DNA of 64,000 bases from JBMFVE01 sp049966155 (GTDB lineage Bacteria > Bacteroidota > Ignavibacteria > Kryptoniales > JAKASW01): the NCBI GenBank assembly GCA_049966155.1, contig JBMFVE010000001.1, positions 372,001 to 436,000 on the forward strand, written 5' to 3'. Below, piece by piece: positions 1 to 9,109 of this stretch. Under the pieces are notes generated by a model. The model was not told the origin of the DNA. It ran no database searches and saw only the letters and a list, made by a program, of their open reading frames with translations. The number at the start of each line of letters is the position of its first letter. Position 1 is the first letter of the stretch. The translations under genes and the position numbers were made by a program.

Positions 1-381
1 TTCGTAGTACAAAATTTTGACACAACTTCTTTAACTGTTAAACATGTCGTGGCACAGCTTGATACGGGGAGGGGACTTGTTTCAACATTATTGCACGATA
101 GGGCGGTGTATGACACAAGTCTGAAAGTTGTTACAACAACTCTGGCGGCCGTTCAGGAAGCGCAAACAGGTTTGCGAAGGTTCTCTGAAAATATGGAGGC
201 CCTAAGGCATAACTGGCTTTTCAGCAGCTACTTTGCTGGACAGGCAGAAGATGAGTACACGAAAAAACAAAGACAGTTAAAGGAAATTGACACACAGATT
301 CAGCAGAGAGCCGAATTGCTCGAAAAAATGGAAAAACAACTCAAAGAACTGCAGCAGAAGTTCAACAAAGCGGGTGGTTAA
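1..381 (+). CDS. MCE (MlaD-type) lipid-transport protein, C-terminal part, cut by window edge
   Basis: The frame is open from base 1 with no stop, so the gene starts upstream and only about 126 C-terminal residues are visible; the GTG at 49 is internal. The visible part resembles the tail of MlaD-family MCE proteins: a glycine-rich GRGLVSTLLHD stretch of the kind that precedes a long helical region, a heptad-like helix, then RHNWLFSSYF, a motif often seen near the end of such proteins. The last 45 residues are a charged coiled coil. The family binds the substrate for an ABC phospholipid transporter in the periplasm, anchored in the inner membrane. The ATPase and permease partners would be upstream, outside the window. 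The family call rests on short motifs because the MCE domain itself is missing. Confidence 0.7.
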   Translation, partial: FVVQNFDTTSLTVKHVVAQLDTGRGLVSTLLHDRAVYDTSLKVVTTTLAAVQEAQTGLRRFSENMEALRHNWLFSSYFAGQAEDEYTKKQRQLKEIDTQIQQRAELLEKMEKQLKELQQKFNKAGG

Positions 382-445
382 TTTCAAAGTGCGCCATTTC
401 AATGATGAATTTGGCAGCAACACAGTTTTATGATTCCATTAAAGT

Positions 446-475
446 TTGTTAAATTTATCTTCGGAAATTTATAAT
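446..475 (+). promoter_or_regulatory. Possible sigma-70-type promoter for the deoxyhypusine-synthase-like gene
   Basis: TTGTTA at 446-451 and a perfect TATAAT at 470-475 are separated by 18 bases. The start codon lies 21 bases further on, behind a GAGGAG ribosome site. The -35 box matches the TTGACA consensus at four of six positions. The region is AT-rich, so chance matches are possible. Confidence 0.4.
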
Positions 476-496
476 TACTGAAATAGAGGAGCTGTA

Positions 497-1483
497 ATGC
501 TTAGGTATACCAATGAAGTAAAAGCCTTTATCAAACATAATTTCCGTCACTTTAACGCGGCTGCTCTTGTTGATGCTGCTGAAGCATACAGGGAGTTCAC
601 CAGAAAAGGTGGCAAAATGCTGTTGGCAATGGCAGGAGCAATGAGCACAGCTGAACTGGGTATCTCGGTAGCTGAAATGATCCGTCAGGATAAGATACAT
701 GCCATTAGCTGCACCGGGGCAAACCTTGAGGAGGACATTTACAACCTTGTTGCGCACGATTATTATGTCCGCGTACCCCATTACCGTGATCTCACACCGA
801 TGGATGAACAACAGCTTCTAAAAAGGCATTTGAACCGTGTAACGGACACGTGCATACCAGAAGAAGAAGCTATACGCAGAATAGAAGAGGCTGTTCTGGA
901 GCAATGGCAGGAAGCGGACAAAAATGGGGAGAGTTATTTTCCGCATGAATTTATCTACAGAATTTTAAGAAACGGCACCCTTGAAAAATATTACCAAATC
1001 AATAAAGAGGATAGTTGGGTCTATGCAGCTATGGAAAAAGATTTGCCAATATTTGTCCCAGGCTGGGAGGATTCGACTACGGGTAATATTTTTGCAGCAC
1101 ATTGCATAAAAGGCGATATAAAGAATGTCCACACAGTGCGCAACGGGATAGAATACATGATGGCTCTCACCAGCTGGTATAAAGAGACCGCCTTAAAGTC
1201 AAAAATTGGGTTCTTCCAGATTGGTGGCGGCATTGCTGGGGACTTCTCAATTTGCGTGGTGCCAATGATGAGACAGGACTTAGAATGGAAAGAAATTCCT
1301 TTATGGGAATATTTCTGCCAGATAAGCGATTCCACCACGAGCTATGGCTCTTACTCTGGAGCGGTACCAAACGAGAAGATCACCTGGGAAAAACTTGGAA
1401 TCGACACACCGCGTTTCATAATTGAATCTGACGCAACCATAGTGGCTCCTCTCATATTTGCTTACGTTCTTGCAGACGTGTAA
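497..1483 (+). CDS. Deoxyhypusine-synthase-like protein (probable polyamine aminobutyltransferase)
   Basis: This is a 328-residue member of the deoxyhypusine synthase (DHS) family, NAD-dependent enzymes that move the aminobutyl group of spermidine. The C-terminal active-site block SGAVPNEKITWEK aligns with the human SGARPDEAVSWGK; Trp297 and Lys299 correspond to the human active-site Trp327 and catalytic Lys329. NAD-site motifs GANLEEDIYN and the glycine-rich QIGGGIAGD are present. The stretch that carries the human active-site His288 (KHHIANAN) reads GDFSICVVP here. Bacteria lack eIF5A, the normal DHS substrate, so this paralogue probably acts on a free amine, for example in homospermidine formation; that is inference. 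The ATG is preceded by GAGGAG at good spacing. It stands alone between an MCE gene and a secreted peptidase. Confidence 0.85.
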   Translation: MLRYTNEVKAFIKHNFRHFNAAALVDAAEAYREFTRKGGKMLLAMAGAMSTAELGISVAEMIRQDKIHAISCTGANLEEDIYNLVAHDYYVRVPHYRDLTPMDEQQLLKRHLNRVTDTCIPEEEAIRRIEEAVLEQWQEADKNGESYFPHEFIYRILRNGTLEKYYQINKEDSWVYAAMEKDLPIFVPGWEDSTTGNIFAAHCIKGDIKNVHTVRNGIEYMMALTSWYKETALKSKIGFFQIGGGIAGDFSICVVPMMRQDLEWKEIPLWEYFCQISDSTTSYGSYSGAVPNEKITWEKLGIDTPRFIIESDATIVAPLIFAYVLADV

Positions 1484-1685
1484 GCAGCAAAACCATTCAG
1501 GCATATCTTAAATCTTCCGCCAATACCTCGGTCTTTCCAATCGCCTTAAAATATTCGAACTACTTTGCTATAACATTATGGCCACAATGTGAGATCAGGT
1601 GATTTTGAATATACCCCGACTGAATCGTTTGTGTGCTCAGTTTAGCCTTGCAGAAATTTATTCATTTTCTCATTTTTAACTGGAA

Positions 1686-4499
1686 ATGAGTAAGAATTTA
1701 GCTTTCATATGCCTTTCCCTGATTCTGACCCAGACTTTTGCACACGCGCAGTTTTACTATTTTGGACAAAACAAGGTTCAGTATACAAAATTTAACTGGC
1801 AAATCTTGAGAACAGAACATTTCGACGTCTATTACTACCCGGAAATGACCGAGCTGGCCAAACAGGGGGCTGCTTTTGCTGAAAATGGTTATAGGTACCT
1901 TGAAGAAAAATTTGATATGAACGTCGGTAATCGAATCCCGTTAATATTTTATTCATCGCATTTATATTTTGAACAAACCAATACAACCCCGGGCTTTATC
2001 CCGGAAGGTGTCGGCGGATTCTTTGAATTTTTAAAAGGGAGGGTTGTAATCCCATTTGACGGGTCGCTATCACAATTTCGCCATGTAATAAGACATGAAC
2101 TTGTTCACGTCTTTATGAATGCAAAAATTACAAGAGTGCTTCGAGATCACAGACAGAGTACAGATAGAGAGCCACCGCTATGGTTTAGTGAGGGACTTGC
2201 AGAATTCTGGTCCACAAAATGGGATAACCAGGCCGAGATGGTAATGCGTGATGCTGTACTGAACAATTATATTGTACCTCTCTCTCAAATGGAAAAAATT
2301 TATGGGACATTTCTTATGTATAAGGAGGGACAAAACATACTCCAGTTTATTTCTAAAAGGTACGGCGATGATAGAATCCTGTTACTAATGGAAAACTTTT
2401 GGAAATCAAAATCTTTCCAGGATGTTTTCAAGTTAACTATAGGAATGGATTATAAAGAATTCGACAGGGTGTGGATTTATAGCCTTGAAAAAAAATATTA
2501 TCCTCTCCTTTCAAAAGAGGATATGCCATCCAGGGTCACCACAAACGTTTTTTCATACGGCTTCAACAGTGCACCTGTATATTACAAGACGCGTTCAGGA
2601 ATTAAGCTTGTTTTATATATTGGGAACCACAATGGTTATACTGATATATACAAACAAAGAATTGACAATGATGGACTGAATAAGCCGGAAGTTGTGATAA
2701 AGGGAGAACGAACAAGCGAATTCGAATCATTCCATGTCCTTTCGACCGGAATGTCGGTCTCTTCAAATGGAATTCTCGCTTTCTCCACAAAATCCGGGGA
2801 AACTGATGAATTACATTTTTTTGATATCGAAAAAAATAAAATCGTTGGTGAAAAAAGGTTTAACATAATTGTTAATATAAATTCCCTGAGTTTTTCCCCG
2901 GATGGAGAAAAACTGGTTTTTTCAGGAGCTGGTAAATCGGGCTTTAATAACCTCTATTTATACGATATGAGGTCAGAGTCTCTTTATCAATTGACATCAG
3001 GCTACTATGACGACCTTTACCCAAGCTGGTCACCAAATGGAAACTGGGTAGTTTTCTCTTCAGACAGAGGCTCACAAGGATATCAAGGAGCCTTTAATTT
3101 ATTCTTGTTCAATCTGAGATCCGGTAAAATTTATCATTTAACTGATGGAGATCAGATTGATACGATGCCGGTTTGGTCTCCAGACGGAAATGCAATTGCA
3201 TATATCAGCAACATTGATGGGGCCGAGAATGTTTTTGTGGCGGACTTCAAGGACCACGATTCACTGGAATGCCGTGAGATTTCTCATTTTATTACATCTG
3301 CTGCAAATCCAGCATGGATAGATTCTTCACAAATTGTTCTCTCAGCATTTGAAAATTACAGTTTCCAGATACGCATTATTGACAGTGTTACTGCTAAATT
3401 CAAGAATGGAAATCCCCGGCTCACTTTTAAATTAAGACCATTCAGCAAGTCATGGATTCCTGAAAGTTACGATTCAACCAGAGCAGAAAAAATTGTACCC
3501 TACACGCCTCAATTCACTATCGACATTGCCCAAAGTCAGATTTCCACTGATCCAATCTTTGGCACCTCCGGCGGCGCAGCTATGGCAGTTAGCGACATGC
3601 TTGGGAATGAACAATATTATTTCCTAATTTATAATACCGCGCAAACTCAGGAAGATTTCTTCAAAAGCTTTAACGTAGCTGTCTCAAGAATTTCACTGGC
3701 TGAACGTACTAATCACGCTTATGGCATATTTAACTTCTCCGGCCGACGCTATGACCTGACTGACCCCGATGTATACTTTTACGAAAGACTATTTGGAGGT
3801 TACTTTTCCCTGAGCTATCCCCTGTCACGTTTTAGAAGAATCGAAGGCACGGTAAGCCTGGCTAACTCATACAAAGCGAACTATTATGGCATTGGCGAAC
3901 GTACGGCTATGCTCCTGTCAAATTCTGTAGCTTACATTGCAGACAATTCACTATGGGGGCCAACCGGGCCAATAGATGGCCACCGCATTATGGTCAATCT
4001 GGCATACACAACAGACATTCAGTACTCCCTTGTAAACTACTTTACCATAATGCTCGACACGCGGTGGTACTTTCGTTTGAGTCGCACCAGTGCATTTGCA
4101 ACAAGAGAGGCCCTTTTTTTAAATGAAGGTCAGGAAGCTCGAAGATTTTTTATGGGCGGGAGCTGGGATTTACGCGGCTGGAACCGATGGAGTCTTATAG
4201 GAAGAAAACTCTGGTTGGCAAGCCAGGAATTGAGGTTCCCAATTATCGATGAAATAAACATCGTTTTTCCTTTTGGACCCGTGACTTTCCCCGGAATAAG
4301 GGGTGCAATTTTCTTCGATGCCGGTGCTGTCTGGGATGAGCGTTATACACAAACAATAGGAGATATAGGATTCGGAATAAGAGTTAATTTGTTCGGTGCA
4401 CTCGTCTTGAGATATGACATTGGAAAAAAGATCGAAGATAATTTTGAGCGTTTTCAAAAAAAACTTTTTTATCAGTTTTTCTTTGGTTGGGACTTTTAA
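1686..4499 (+). CDS. Outer-membrane fusion: zinc peptidase domain + TolB-like propeller + surface-antigen beta-barrel
   Basis: A 937-residue exported protein. Residues 1-21 form a signal peptide ending AHA. Residues 40-260 hold a gluzincin-type (peptidase MA-like) domain: HELVH at 137-141 and GLAE with Glu173 as likely third zinc ligand. Residues 270-610 contain WD40/PD40 propeller blades of the TolB type (SFSPDGEKLVF, SWSPNGNWVVF, VWSPDGNAIAY). The last 300 residues look like an Omp85/bacterial surface antigen barrel, with GSWDLRGW, a GAVWDE turn, and a terminal Phe in GWDF typical of an outer-membrane targeting signal. The peptidase is probably periplasmic and tethered to the barrel. The substrate is unknown. 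The 203 bases upstream show no clear promoter, and the start has no strong ribosome site. Confidence 0.85.
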   Translation: MSKNLAFICLSLILTQTFAHAQFYYFGQNKVQYTKFNWQILRTEHFDVYYYPEMTELAKQGAAFAENGYRYLEEKFDMNVGNRIPLIFYSSHLYFEQTNTTPGFIPEGVGGFFEFLKGRVVIPFDGSLSQFRHVIRHELVHVFMNAKITRVLRDHRQSTDREPPLWFSEGLAEFWSTKWDNQAEMVMRDAVLNNYIVPLSQMEKIYGTFLMYKEGQNILQFISKRYGDDRILLLMENFWKSKSFQDVFKLTIGMDYKEFDRVWIYSLEKKYYPLLSKEDMPSRVTTNVFSYGFNSAPVYYKTRSGIKLVLYIGNHNGYTDIYKQRIDNDGLNKPEVVIKGERTSEFESFHVLSTGMSVSSNGILAFSTKSGETDELHFFDIEKNKIVGEKRFNIIVNINSLSFSPDGEKLVFSGAGKSGFNNLYLYDMRSESLYQLTSGYYDDLYPSWSPNGNWVVFSSDRGSQGYQGAFNLFLFNLRSGKIYHLTDGDQIDTMPVWSPDGNAIAYISNIDGAENVFVADFKDHDSLECREISHFITSAANPAWIDSSQIVLSAFENYSFQIRIIDSVTAKFKNGNPRLTFKLRPFSKSWIPESYDSTRAEKIVPYTPQFTIDIAQSQISTDPIFGTSGGAAMAVSDMLGNEQYYFLIYNTAQTQEDFFKSFNVAVSRISLAERTNHAYGIFNFSGRRYDLTDPDVYFYERLFGGYFSLSYPLSRFRRIEGTVSLANSYKANYYGIGERTAMLLSNSVAYIADNSLWGPTGPIDGHRIMVNLAYTTDIQYSLVNYFTIMLDTRWYFRLSRTSAFATREALFLNEGQEARRFFMGGSWDLRGWNRWSLIGRKLWLASQELRFPIIDEINIVFPFGPVTFPGIRGAIFFDAGAVWDERYTQTIGDIGFGIRVNLFGALVLRYDIGKKIEDNFERFQKKLFYQFFFGWDF

Positions 4500-4532
4500 C
4501 GGCTCTCTTTTCATCTTAAAAAGGATAACAAC

Positions 4533-5108
4533 ATGACAGACTGGATTAGTTCAATAGACATCCAACTCTTGCTCTTTGTAAACTCTCACCATTCATTGCT
4601 CCTTGACAAAATAATGTGGTTTTCATCCGAGAAATGGGGATGGCTCCCACTGTATGCCTTTCTGATTGGGGCTGTAATCTGGAAACTTAAATGGCGCTCC
4701 CTTCCATTTATTCTCATTCTTGCTTTAACCATTACACTGACCGACCAACTTTCATCTCATGTCATAAAGCCGCTCGTTCATCGACCGAGGCCCACTCACA
4801 TACCCCAACTAATTGGACAGATCAGGGTTCTTCATAACTATGTTGGAGGACTTTATGGATTTGTTTCTTCCCACGCTGCAAACACTTTTGGCGCCACCTT
4901 TTTCTTCCTCTTTGTCCTGGGAGAAAGATTAAAATGGATCCCTTATCTAATGTTTATCTGGGCATCTGTTGTTTCATATAGCAGAATTTATCTTGGTGTT
5001 CACTTTCCAACTGATGTGCTTGGAGGAATTGTCGTTGGACTGATTGTTGCTGCAGTAACAGCGCGAATTCAGCTTCTTGTTGAAGCAAAGTTTTATGAAA
5101 AGAGATGA
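4533..5108 (+). CDS. PAP2 (type 2 phosphatidic acid phosphatase) family membrane phosphatase
   Basis: A 191-residue integral membrane protein with five or six hydrophobic segments. All three signature motifs of the PAP2 / undecaprenyl-pyrophosphate phosphatase superfamily are visible: KX6RP at 79-87, SSHA at 112-115 (variant of PSGH, His114) and SRX5HX3D at 150-161, so catalytic His114, His157 and Asp161 are present. It likely dephosphorylates a lipid phosphate such as undecaprenyl pyrophosphate or a phosphatidyl lipid on the periplasmic face. An AAAGGA ribosome site precedes the ATG. It follows the peptidase-barrel gene by 33 bases and may be co-transcribed. It is convergent with the glycosyltransferase, with 21 bases between stops. 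Confidence 0.9.
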   Translation: MTDWISSIDIQLLLFVNSHHSLLLDKIMWFSSEKWGWLPLYAFLIGAVIWKLKWRSLPFILILALTITLTDQLSSHVIKPLVHRPRPTHIPQLIGQIRVLHNYVGGLYGFVSSHAANTFGATFFFLFVLGERLKWIPYLMFIWASVVSYSRIYLGVHFPTDVLGGIVVGLIVAAVTARIQLLVEAKFYEKR

Positions 5109-5129
5109 ATGTTTCCATGGAAAAACAAC

Positions 5130-6053
5130 CTATCTGATTTTCTGCTTATGTCTGATACTGTTCCATGGTTTAGCATTAAAAAGAACAAATTTTGCCAAAT
5201 TAAAGCTGGTTCGGTTTTTAAGCCCTTTTTTTAGGAGCTTCAAGAAGACCAGACCTCTGAATACCATCGTTTTTAGAAAGCCATAATGCTTTCGATAAAA
5301 GTAAAAATATGAAATATAAAACTCCTTCTTCATTTCAACGCTTTTTGAAGTGCTTTTCTGACCAAGATGTTGGACATGTGCGAAAGGAACGAGGTAAACC
5401 ATGTACCCCGCATTCCGGAGCCTTATAGCGAGATCTTCCTCTTCTCCGTAAAGAAAATAATTCGTATCAAATCCACCAATTTCATTAAATGCCTCTGCTC
5501 TTACAAACATCGCACTCCCACTGATCATATCAACAGGAAGAGGAACCTCATACCTTTTATTTAAGTCTGGATAACGATTTTTGTTTACAAGTCGAGCGAA
5601 AGAGTATCCAAATAACGTTGGAACCAGGGTTGGAGGGTATAAAAAGCTTGAATGACGCTCCATACTTTCAGTATATAGCTGTGGAGTACAAAGTGCTGCC
5701 TTTGGAACTGATTCACAAAAATCGTAAAGGATCCCCAGGCAATCATTTAAAATTATAGAGTCATTATTGAGAAAGAAATAGTATTTTGCATTCGCAAACT
5801 GCAATCCAAACGTATGTCCTCCTGAAAAACCCAGATTTACTCTGCTTCTAAGGAGCATTACATTTTTATAAACTTTCAAAACTAATAAAGCTTCAAATTC
5901 CGATGCCTCTGAATTATTATCCACAACGATGATGTTATAATTAAGTGAAGACCTGGAGTTTTGTATAAGAGAGCGGACACAATCAATAGTGTGAGGACTT
6001 GAGTTAAAGTTTATAATTAAAACGGAGACCTCATTCCCTGATGCTCTGTTCAT
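5130..6053 (-). CDS. Family 2 glycosyltransferase (rhamnosyltransferase-like)
   Basis: A 307-residue GT-A fold enzyme that should transfer a nucleotide-activated sugar to a glycan or lipid acceptor in the cytoplasm. N-terminal SVLIINFNS and VVDNNS form the nucleotide-binding strand, NLGFSGGH follows, and the metal-binding DXD position reads NND at 96-98, common in this subgroup. GSAMFVRAEAF and GEEEDLAIR (203-211) form the acceptor/base region. The C-terminal 60 residues are basic and aromatic and may lie on the membrane. CTGGAG stands upstream of the chosen ATG; an overlapping upstream ATG stops after two codons. The nearby lipid phosphatase fits surface polysaccharide work, but no locus is assembled here, so the sugar is unknown. 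Confidence 0.85.
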   Translation of the reverse strand: MNRASGNEVSVLIINFNSSPHTIDCVRSLIQNSRSSLNYNIIVVDNNSEASEFEALLVLKVYKNVMLLRSRVNLGFSGGHTFGLQFANAKYYFFLNNDSIILNDCLGILYDFCESVPKAALCTPQLYTESMERHSSFLYPPTLVPTLFGYSFARLVNKNRYPDLNKRYEVPLPVDMISGSAMFVRAEAFNEIGGFDTNYFLYGEEEDLAIRLRNAGYMVYLVPFAHVQHLGQKSTSKSVEMKKEFYISYFYFYRKHYGFLKTMVFRGLVFLKLLKKGLKNRTSFNLAKFVLFNAKPWNSIRHKQKIR

Positions 6054-6169
6054 TTCATGCTCCAGAAAACTAGTTGAAATACATTTAAATTGAATATTGG
6101 CACAGTTACAAATAAATTAACCAGTACAAACTAAAAATTTATCTGGCACTCATATCTTAAGTCAAAAAA

Positions 6170-6853
6170 ATGGTGGACATAAATTCAATACTTAACAATG
6201 TACCTCTTTTTGAAAAACTGAACAAAAACGAACTTAAAATGGTAGCTAATATCTCAAATATGAGAAGGTTTCGAAAAGGCCAAATAATCTTTTTGGAAGG
6301 TGAAACATACGGCGGATTATTTATTTTATTGAAGGGTACTGTAAAAGTATATAAACTTGCCTCAGATGGCAGTGAATTAACCCTTCACCTACTAACGCCA
6401 TACAGAAGTTTTGCTGAAGCTCCACTGTTCACAGGCACAAAAGTGTATCCCGCCTGCGCTCAAGCTACTGAGGATTCTTCACTTCTTTACATCCCTCAGA
6501 GGGATTTTATCGCAATGATGGAGAAAAATCCTGCTGTTGCAGTAAGAATATCTGAAGGATTTGCTGCCAGATTAATGGAGTTAAATCAAAAGCTTGACAC
6601 TTTTGGCGCACTATCACTGACAAAGCTTGCCAGATATATACTAAACGAAATAACATTAAACAATACAATAAAGTTGCCGGAACCGTTCTTTATCCTTCGG
6701 GCAAGCAAAAAAGATCTTGCATCACATATTGGAATAGCTGGTGAAACTCTTTCGCGCAATCTGAAAATACTGAAAGAGAAGAAAATAATTAGAGAAAAAG
6801 CCAGGACGTTATTCGTCACTAATTTAAAATTACTCAGTGAACTTGCAAAATAA
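6170..6853 (+). CDS. Crp/Fnr-family transcription regulator
   Basis: A 227-residue protein with an N-terminal cyclic-nucleotide-binding-type beta-roll (about 10-125, with KGQIIFLEGE and FAEAPLF), a dimer helix near 130-155 and a C-terminal winged helix. The DNA-binding motif SKKDLASHIGIAGETLSRNL lies at about 179-198. No cysteine cluster of the Fnr type is seen, so it is not an obvious iron-sulphur oxygen sensor; the effector is unknown. The ATG has no good Shine-Dalgarno sequence, and the 116 bases before it are very AT-rich and shared with the divergent glycosyltransferase. It converges on the TonB receptor gene with 27 bases between stops. Confidence 0.9.
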   Translation: MVDINSILNNVPLFEKLNKNELKMVANISNMRRFRKGQIIFLEGETYGGLFILLKGTVKVYKLASDGSELTLHLLTPYRSFAEAPLFTGTKVYPACAQATEDSSLLYIPQRDFIAMMEKNPAVAVRISEGFAARLMELNQKLDTFGALSLTKLARYILNEITLNNTIKLPEPFFILRASKKDLASHIGIAGETLSRNLKILKEKKIIREKARTLFVTNLKLLSELAK

Positions 6854-6871
6854 ACAGTATCTGCACGATAT

Positions 6872-6914
6872 GAACTATTCTTACAGCCTTACTTCCAATG
6901 CTAATGAATAGTTC
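6872..6914. repeat. 9-bp perfect inverted repeat across the end of the TonB receptor gene
   Basis: GAACTATTC at 6872-6880 and GAATAGTTC at 6906-6914 are exact inverted copies separated by 25 bases. The repeat spans the stop codons of the convergent pair formed by the regulator and the TonB receptor. It could act as a bidirectional terminator, but neither side has a clear T-run. Confidence 0.3.
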
Positions 6915-9109
6915 CTGATTGGTGCAATATTACCGATCATTTCAACATAATAGTATTCACCAGCATTGTTTATAATTGCCATAACCTCAATTGGGATTCC
7001 AAGACCAGCCAGATCTATGCCGGCACGTACGTCCAAGACGTAAGCAGGTACACGTTTATTGCCGTTTTTTACAACACCAAATTCTACAAGCTCCTTGTCG
7101 TAGCGTTCAAACTTACTAATGTACCTGAAATCCGCTGAACTGCGAAAGATGCCGTACGAAAAATCCAGAGATGCATAGAGCAATTCTCTTGACCGATATT
7201 TTAAAATGTCATTTGCAGTAATATCCTTCGGATAAATATATGTGTAGCTAGCTTTTACACCAACCATTTCATGAAAAAGGTCTGTCTGGGCATCTATCTC
7301 ATATCCCTGTATCCTTGCACGCGTTACGTTCTGGAAACTAATTTTGCCGTCTGTTCTGAATTGAGGTTCAATCATGTCCCAATAATCGTTTTGAAAAAGT
7401 GAAGCGTCTACCATCACATAACCTAAAGGAAAACGCGCGCCCAGTTCACTGGAAAAGCTCTTTTCCGGCAAAAGCAACGGATTTGCTACAATCACCACAC
7501 CTCCTGTTTGTGTACTTGCGTAAACTTCACCAATGCTTGGTGCACGAAAGCCACTACCTACTGAAGCACGGATGCTTACCAGGCCATTTATATCATAAAC
7601 TAATCCCAGTTTAGGATTGAACTGGTTGTATGAAGACATGCCTTCTATACGCTGATGATCAAACCTGCTACCAGCATTAATTCGGAATGAGCCAATTTTT
7701 CTTTCTATCTGGAGATATGAGGCAAAAGAAAAACTCGCCTTATTAGTAAATAAATTTGAACTTACATAATCGCCCCGTCCTTCTAAACCAAGCGTCAGCA
7801 CTGTAAAAGGGTCTATACTCGAAGTGGCTTGAATCTCAAGGTAACCCAAATTGGAAGTAGAGGTGTCACCAACCCCATGGGCTGTCTCCCCAAAATTGTC
7901 ATACCAGTTGTTGAAATAGTAACCGCTCCTCACAGTGTAGAAAAAGTTGTCATTCACTACATCTGTAAATATTCCCCCAATGTTTAATCTTAATGATTTT
8001 ACCCAATGTCCCAAAGACGATGCAACCGGCTGCAGAGCATGATTGACATCTTGCCAGTAAAGAAAATTCCCTGAATACTGTGAAAACAAATCTCCAAAGA
8101 ATTTTATCGACCGCATTCTGTCAAGCTTTGCGTTTGTTTGAATAAATAAATTTCCGCGACGGAAAAAATCGTTCTCTCTGTAGCCATCATCCTTCTTGTA
8201 GCTAATTGAAGAGACCACACCAACACTTCCAATCTGCTGCGTATGATCAAGAGTAATTCCTTCAAAAAATCTATTTTTGGCAGACCATACCCATTGGCTG
8301 TATCTGGGTTGTTCATAAAAACCCCCATAAGTTTTGACTCTGGTAGAAGGTGTTGAACTGGCATCCCTGGTTATTATGTCAATTACCCCACCGAGCGCAC
8401 TTGATCCGTAAAGTGCAGAACCTGAACCCTTGACCACCTCAATGTGATCCACATCAGTTACTGGGATCGATTCCCACACAGCTTCTCCTGTGTCGCCTGC
8501 TAACAGGGGAATGCCGTCCAGCAAAACCAGGACTCTGCTGCCAATTCCTCTTGCAAACCCGCTCGAACCCCGAATATTAGCCTGGTACTGGACAAAGTTA
8601 ACTCCAGGTACATAACGCAAAGCATCGTCTACAGAGAGAATGTTTCGACGGGACATGGATTTAGATGAAACAAGACTTACACTCACAGGTACTTCGCTTA
8701 CCGATTGCTTGTATTTACTGGCAGTGACAATAACTTGCTGACTTTCTACCGGAGCTTCTTTAAGGTATATCATAAGATGTATGTGAGACTCTGAACCCAA
8801 TGTTACCGTATCTAAATAGGAAGAATATCCTATCATAGACACCTGAAGCTCATAATTCCCAGGCACCACCTTTGCAAATGAGAACCTTCCGTGAGCATCA
8901 GTCAATGTCCTGAGTTTCGTAACCTGAGCATGATCCGGGATCCTCGTTATTACAACTGTGGCTCCAGCAACAACAGTTGAGTCTTCCAAGCTCCTGATTT
9001 CACCAGATATGGACTGGCCGACCACACTATTTGGCAGCAATGCCGCCAGCACCAGAAGGAGTGGGAGGCGTATTCTTAAAATCAACATCAATATTGATTC
9101 CATTGACAA
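6881..9109 (-). CDS. TonB-dependent outer-membrane receptor
   Basis: A 742-residue receptor that should import a scarce ligand, energised by TonB. A signal peptide ends near NSVVGQ; residues 34-118 form a carboxypeptidase-like regulatory domain (GATVVITRI); a plug follows (about 125-245, with VLLDGIPLL and ALYGSSALGGVIDIIT); the rest is a 22-strand-type barrel. The ligand is not evident. The start is uncertain: TTG at 9109 sits five bases after GAGGA, ATG at 9103 is also possible, and ATG at 9088 would still leave a full signal sequence. Every option lies inside the end of the upstream lipoprotein gene, an overlap of about 60-83 bases that suggests translational coupling. The barrel strands are polar and aromatic as expected. 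Confidence 0.93.
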   Translation of the reverse strand: MSMESILMLILRIRLPLLLVLAALLPNSVVGQSISGEIRSLEDSTVVAGATVVITRIPDHAQVTKLRTLTDAHGRFSFAKVVPGNYELQVSMIGYSSYLDTVTLGSESHIHLMIYLKEAPVESQQVIVTASKYKQSVSEVPVSVSLVSSKSMSRRNILSVDDALRYVPGVNFVQYQANIRGSSGFARGIGSRVLVLLDGIPLLAGDTGEAVWESIPVTDVDHIEVVKGSGSALYGSSALGGVIDIITRDASSTPSTRVKTYGGFYEQPRYSQWVWSAKNRFFEGITLDHTQQIGSVGVVSSISYKKDDGYRENDFFRRGNLFIQTNAKLDRMRSIKFFGDLFSQYSGNFLYWQDVNHALQPVASSLGHWVKSLRLNIGGIFTDVVNDNFFYTVRSGYYFNNWYDNFGETAHGVGDTSTSNLGYLEIQATSSIDPFTVLTLGLEGRGDYVSSNLFTNKASFSFASYLQIERKIGSFRINAGSRFDHQRIEGMSSYNQFNPKLGLVYDINGLVSIRASVGSGFRAPSIGEVYASTQTGGVVIVANPLLLPEKSFSSELGARFPLGYVMVDASLFQNDYWDMIEPQFRTDGKISFQNVTRARIQGYEIDAQTDLFHEMVGVKASYTYIYPKDITANDILKYRSRELLYASLDFSYGIFRSSADFRYISKFERYDKELVEFGVVKNGNKRVPAYVLDVRAGIDLAGLGIPIEVMAIINNAGEYYYVEMIGNIAPIRNYSLALEVRL

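Noticed and set aside
5077..5286. 69-codon plus-strand frame after the PAP2 phosphatase
   Set aside because: It overlaps both the phosphatase end and the opposite glycosyltransferase; the residues look like a translated antisense strand.
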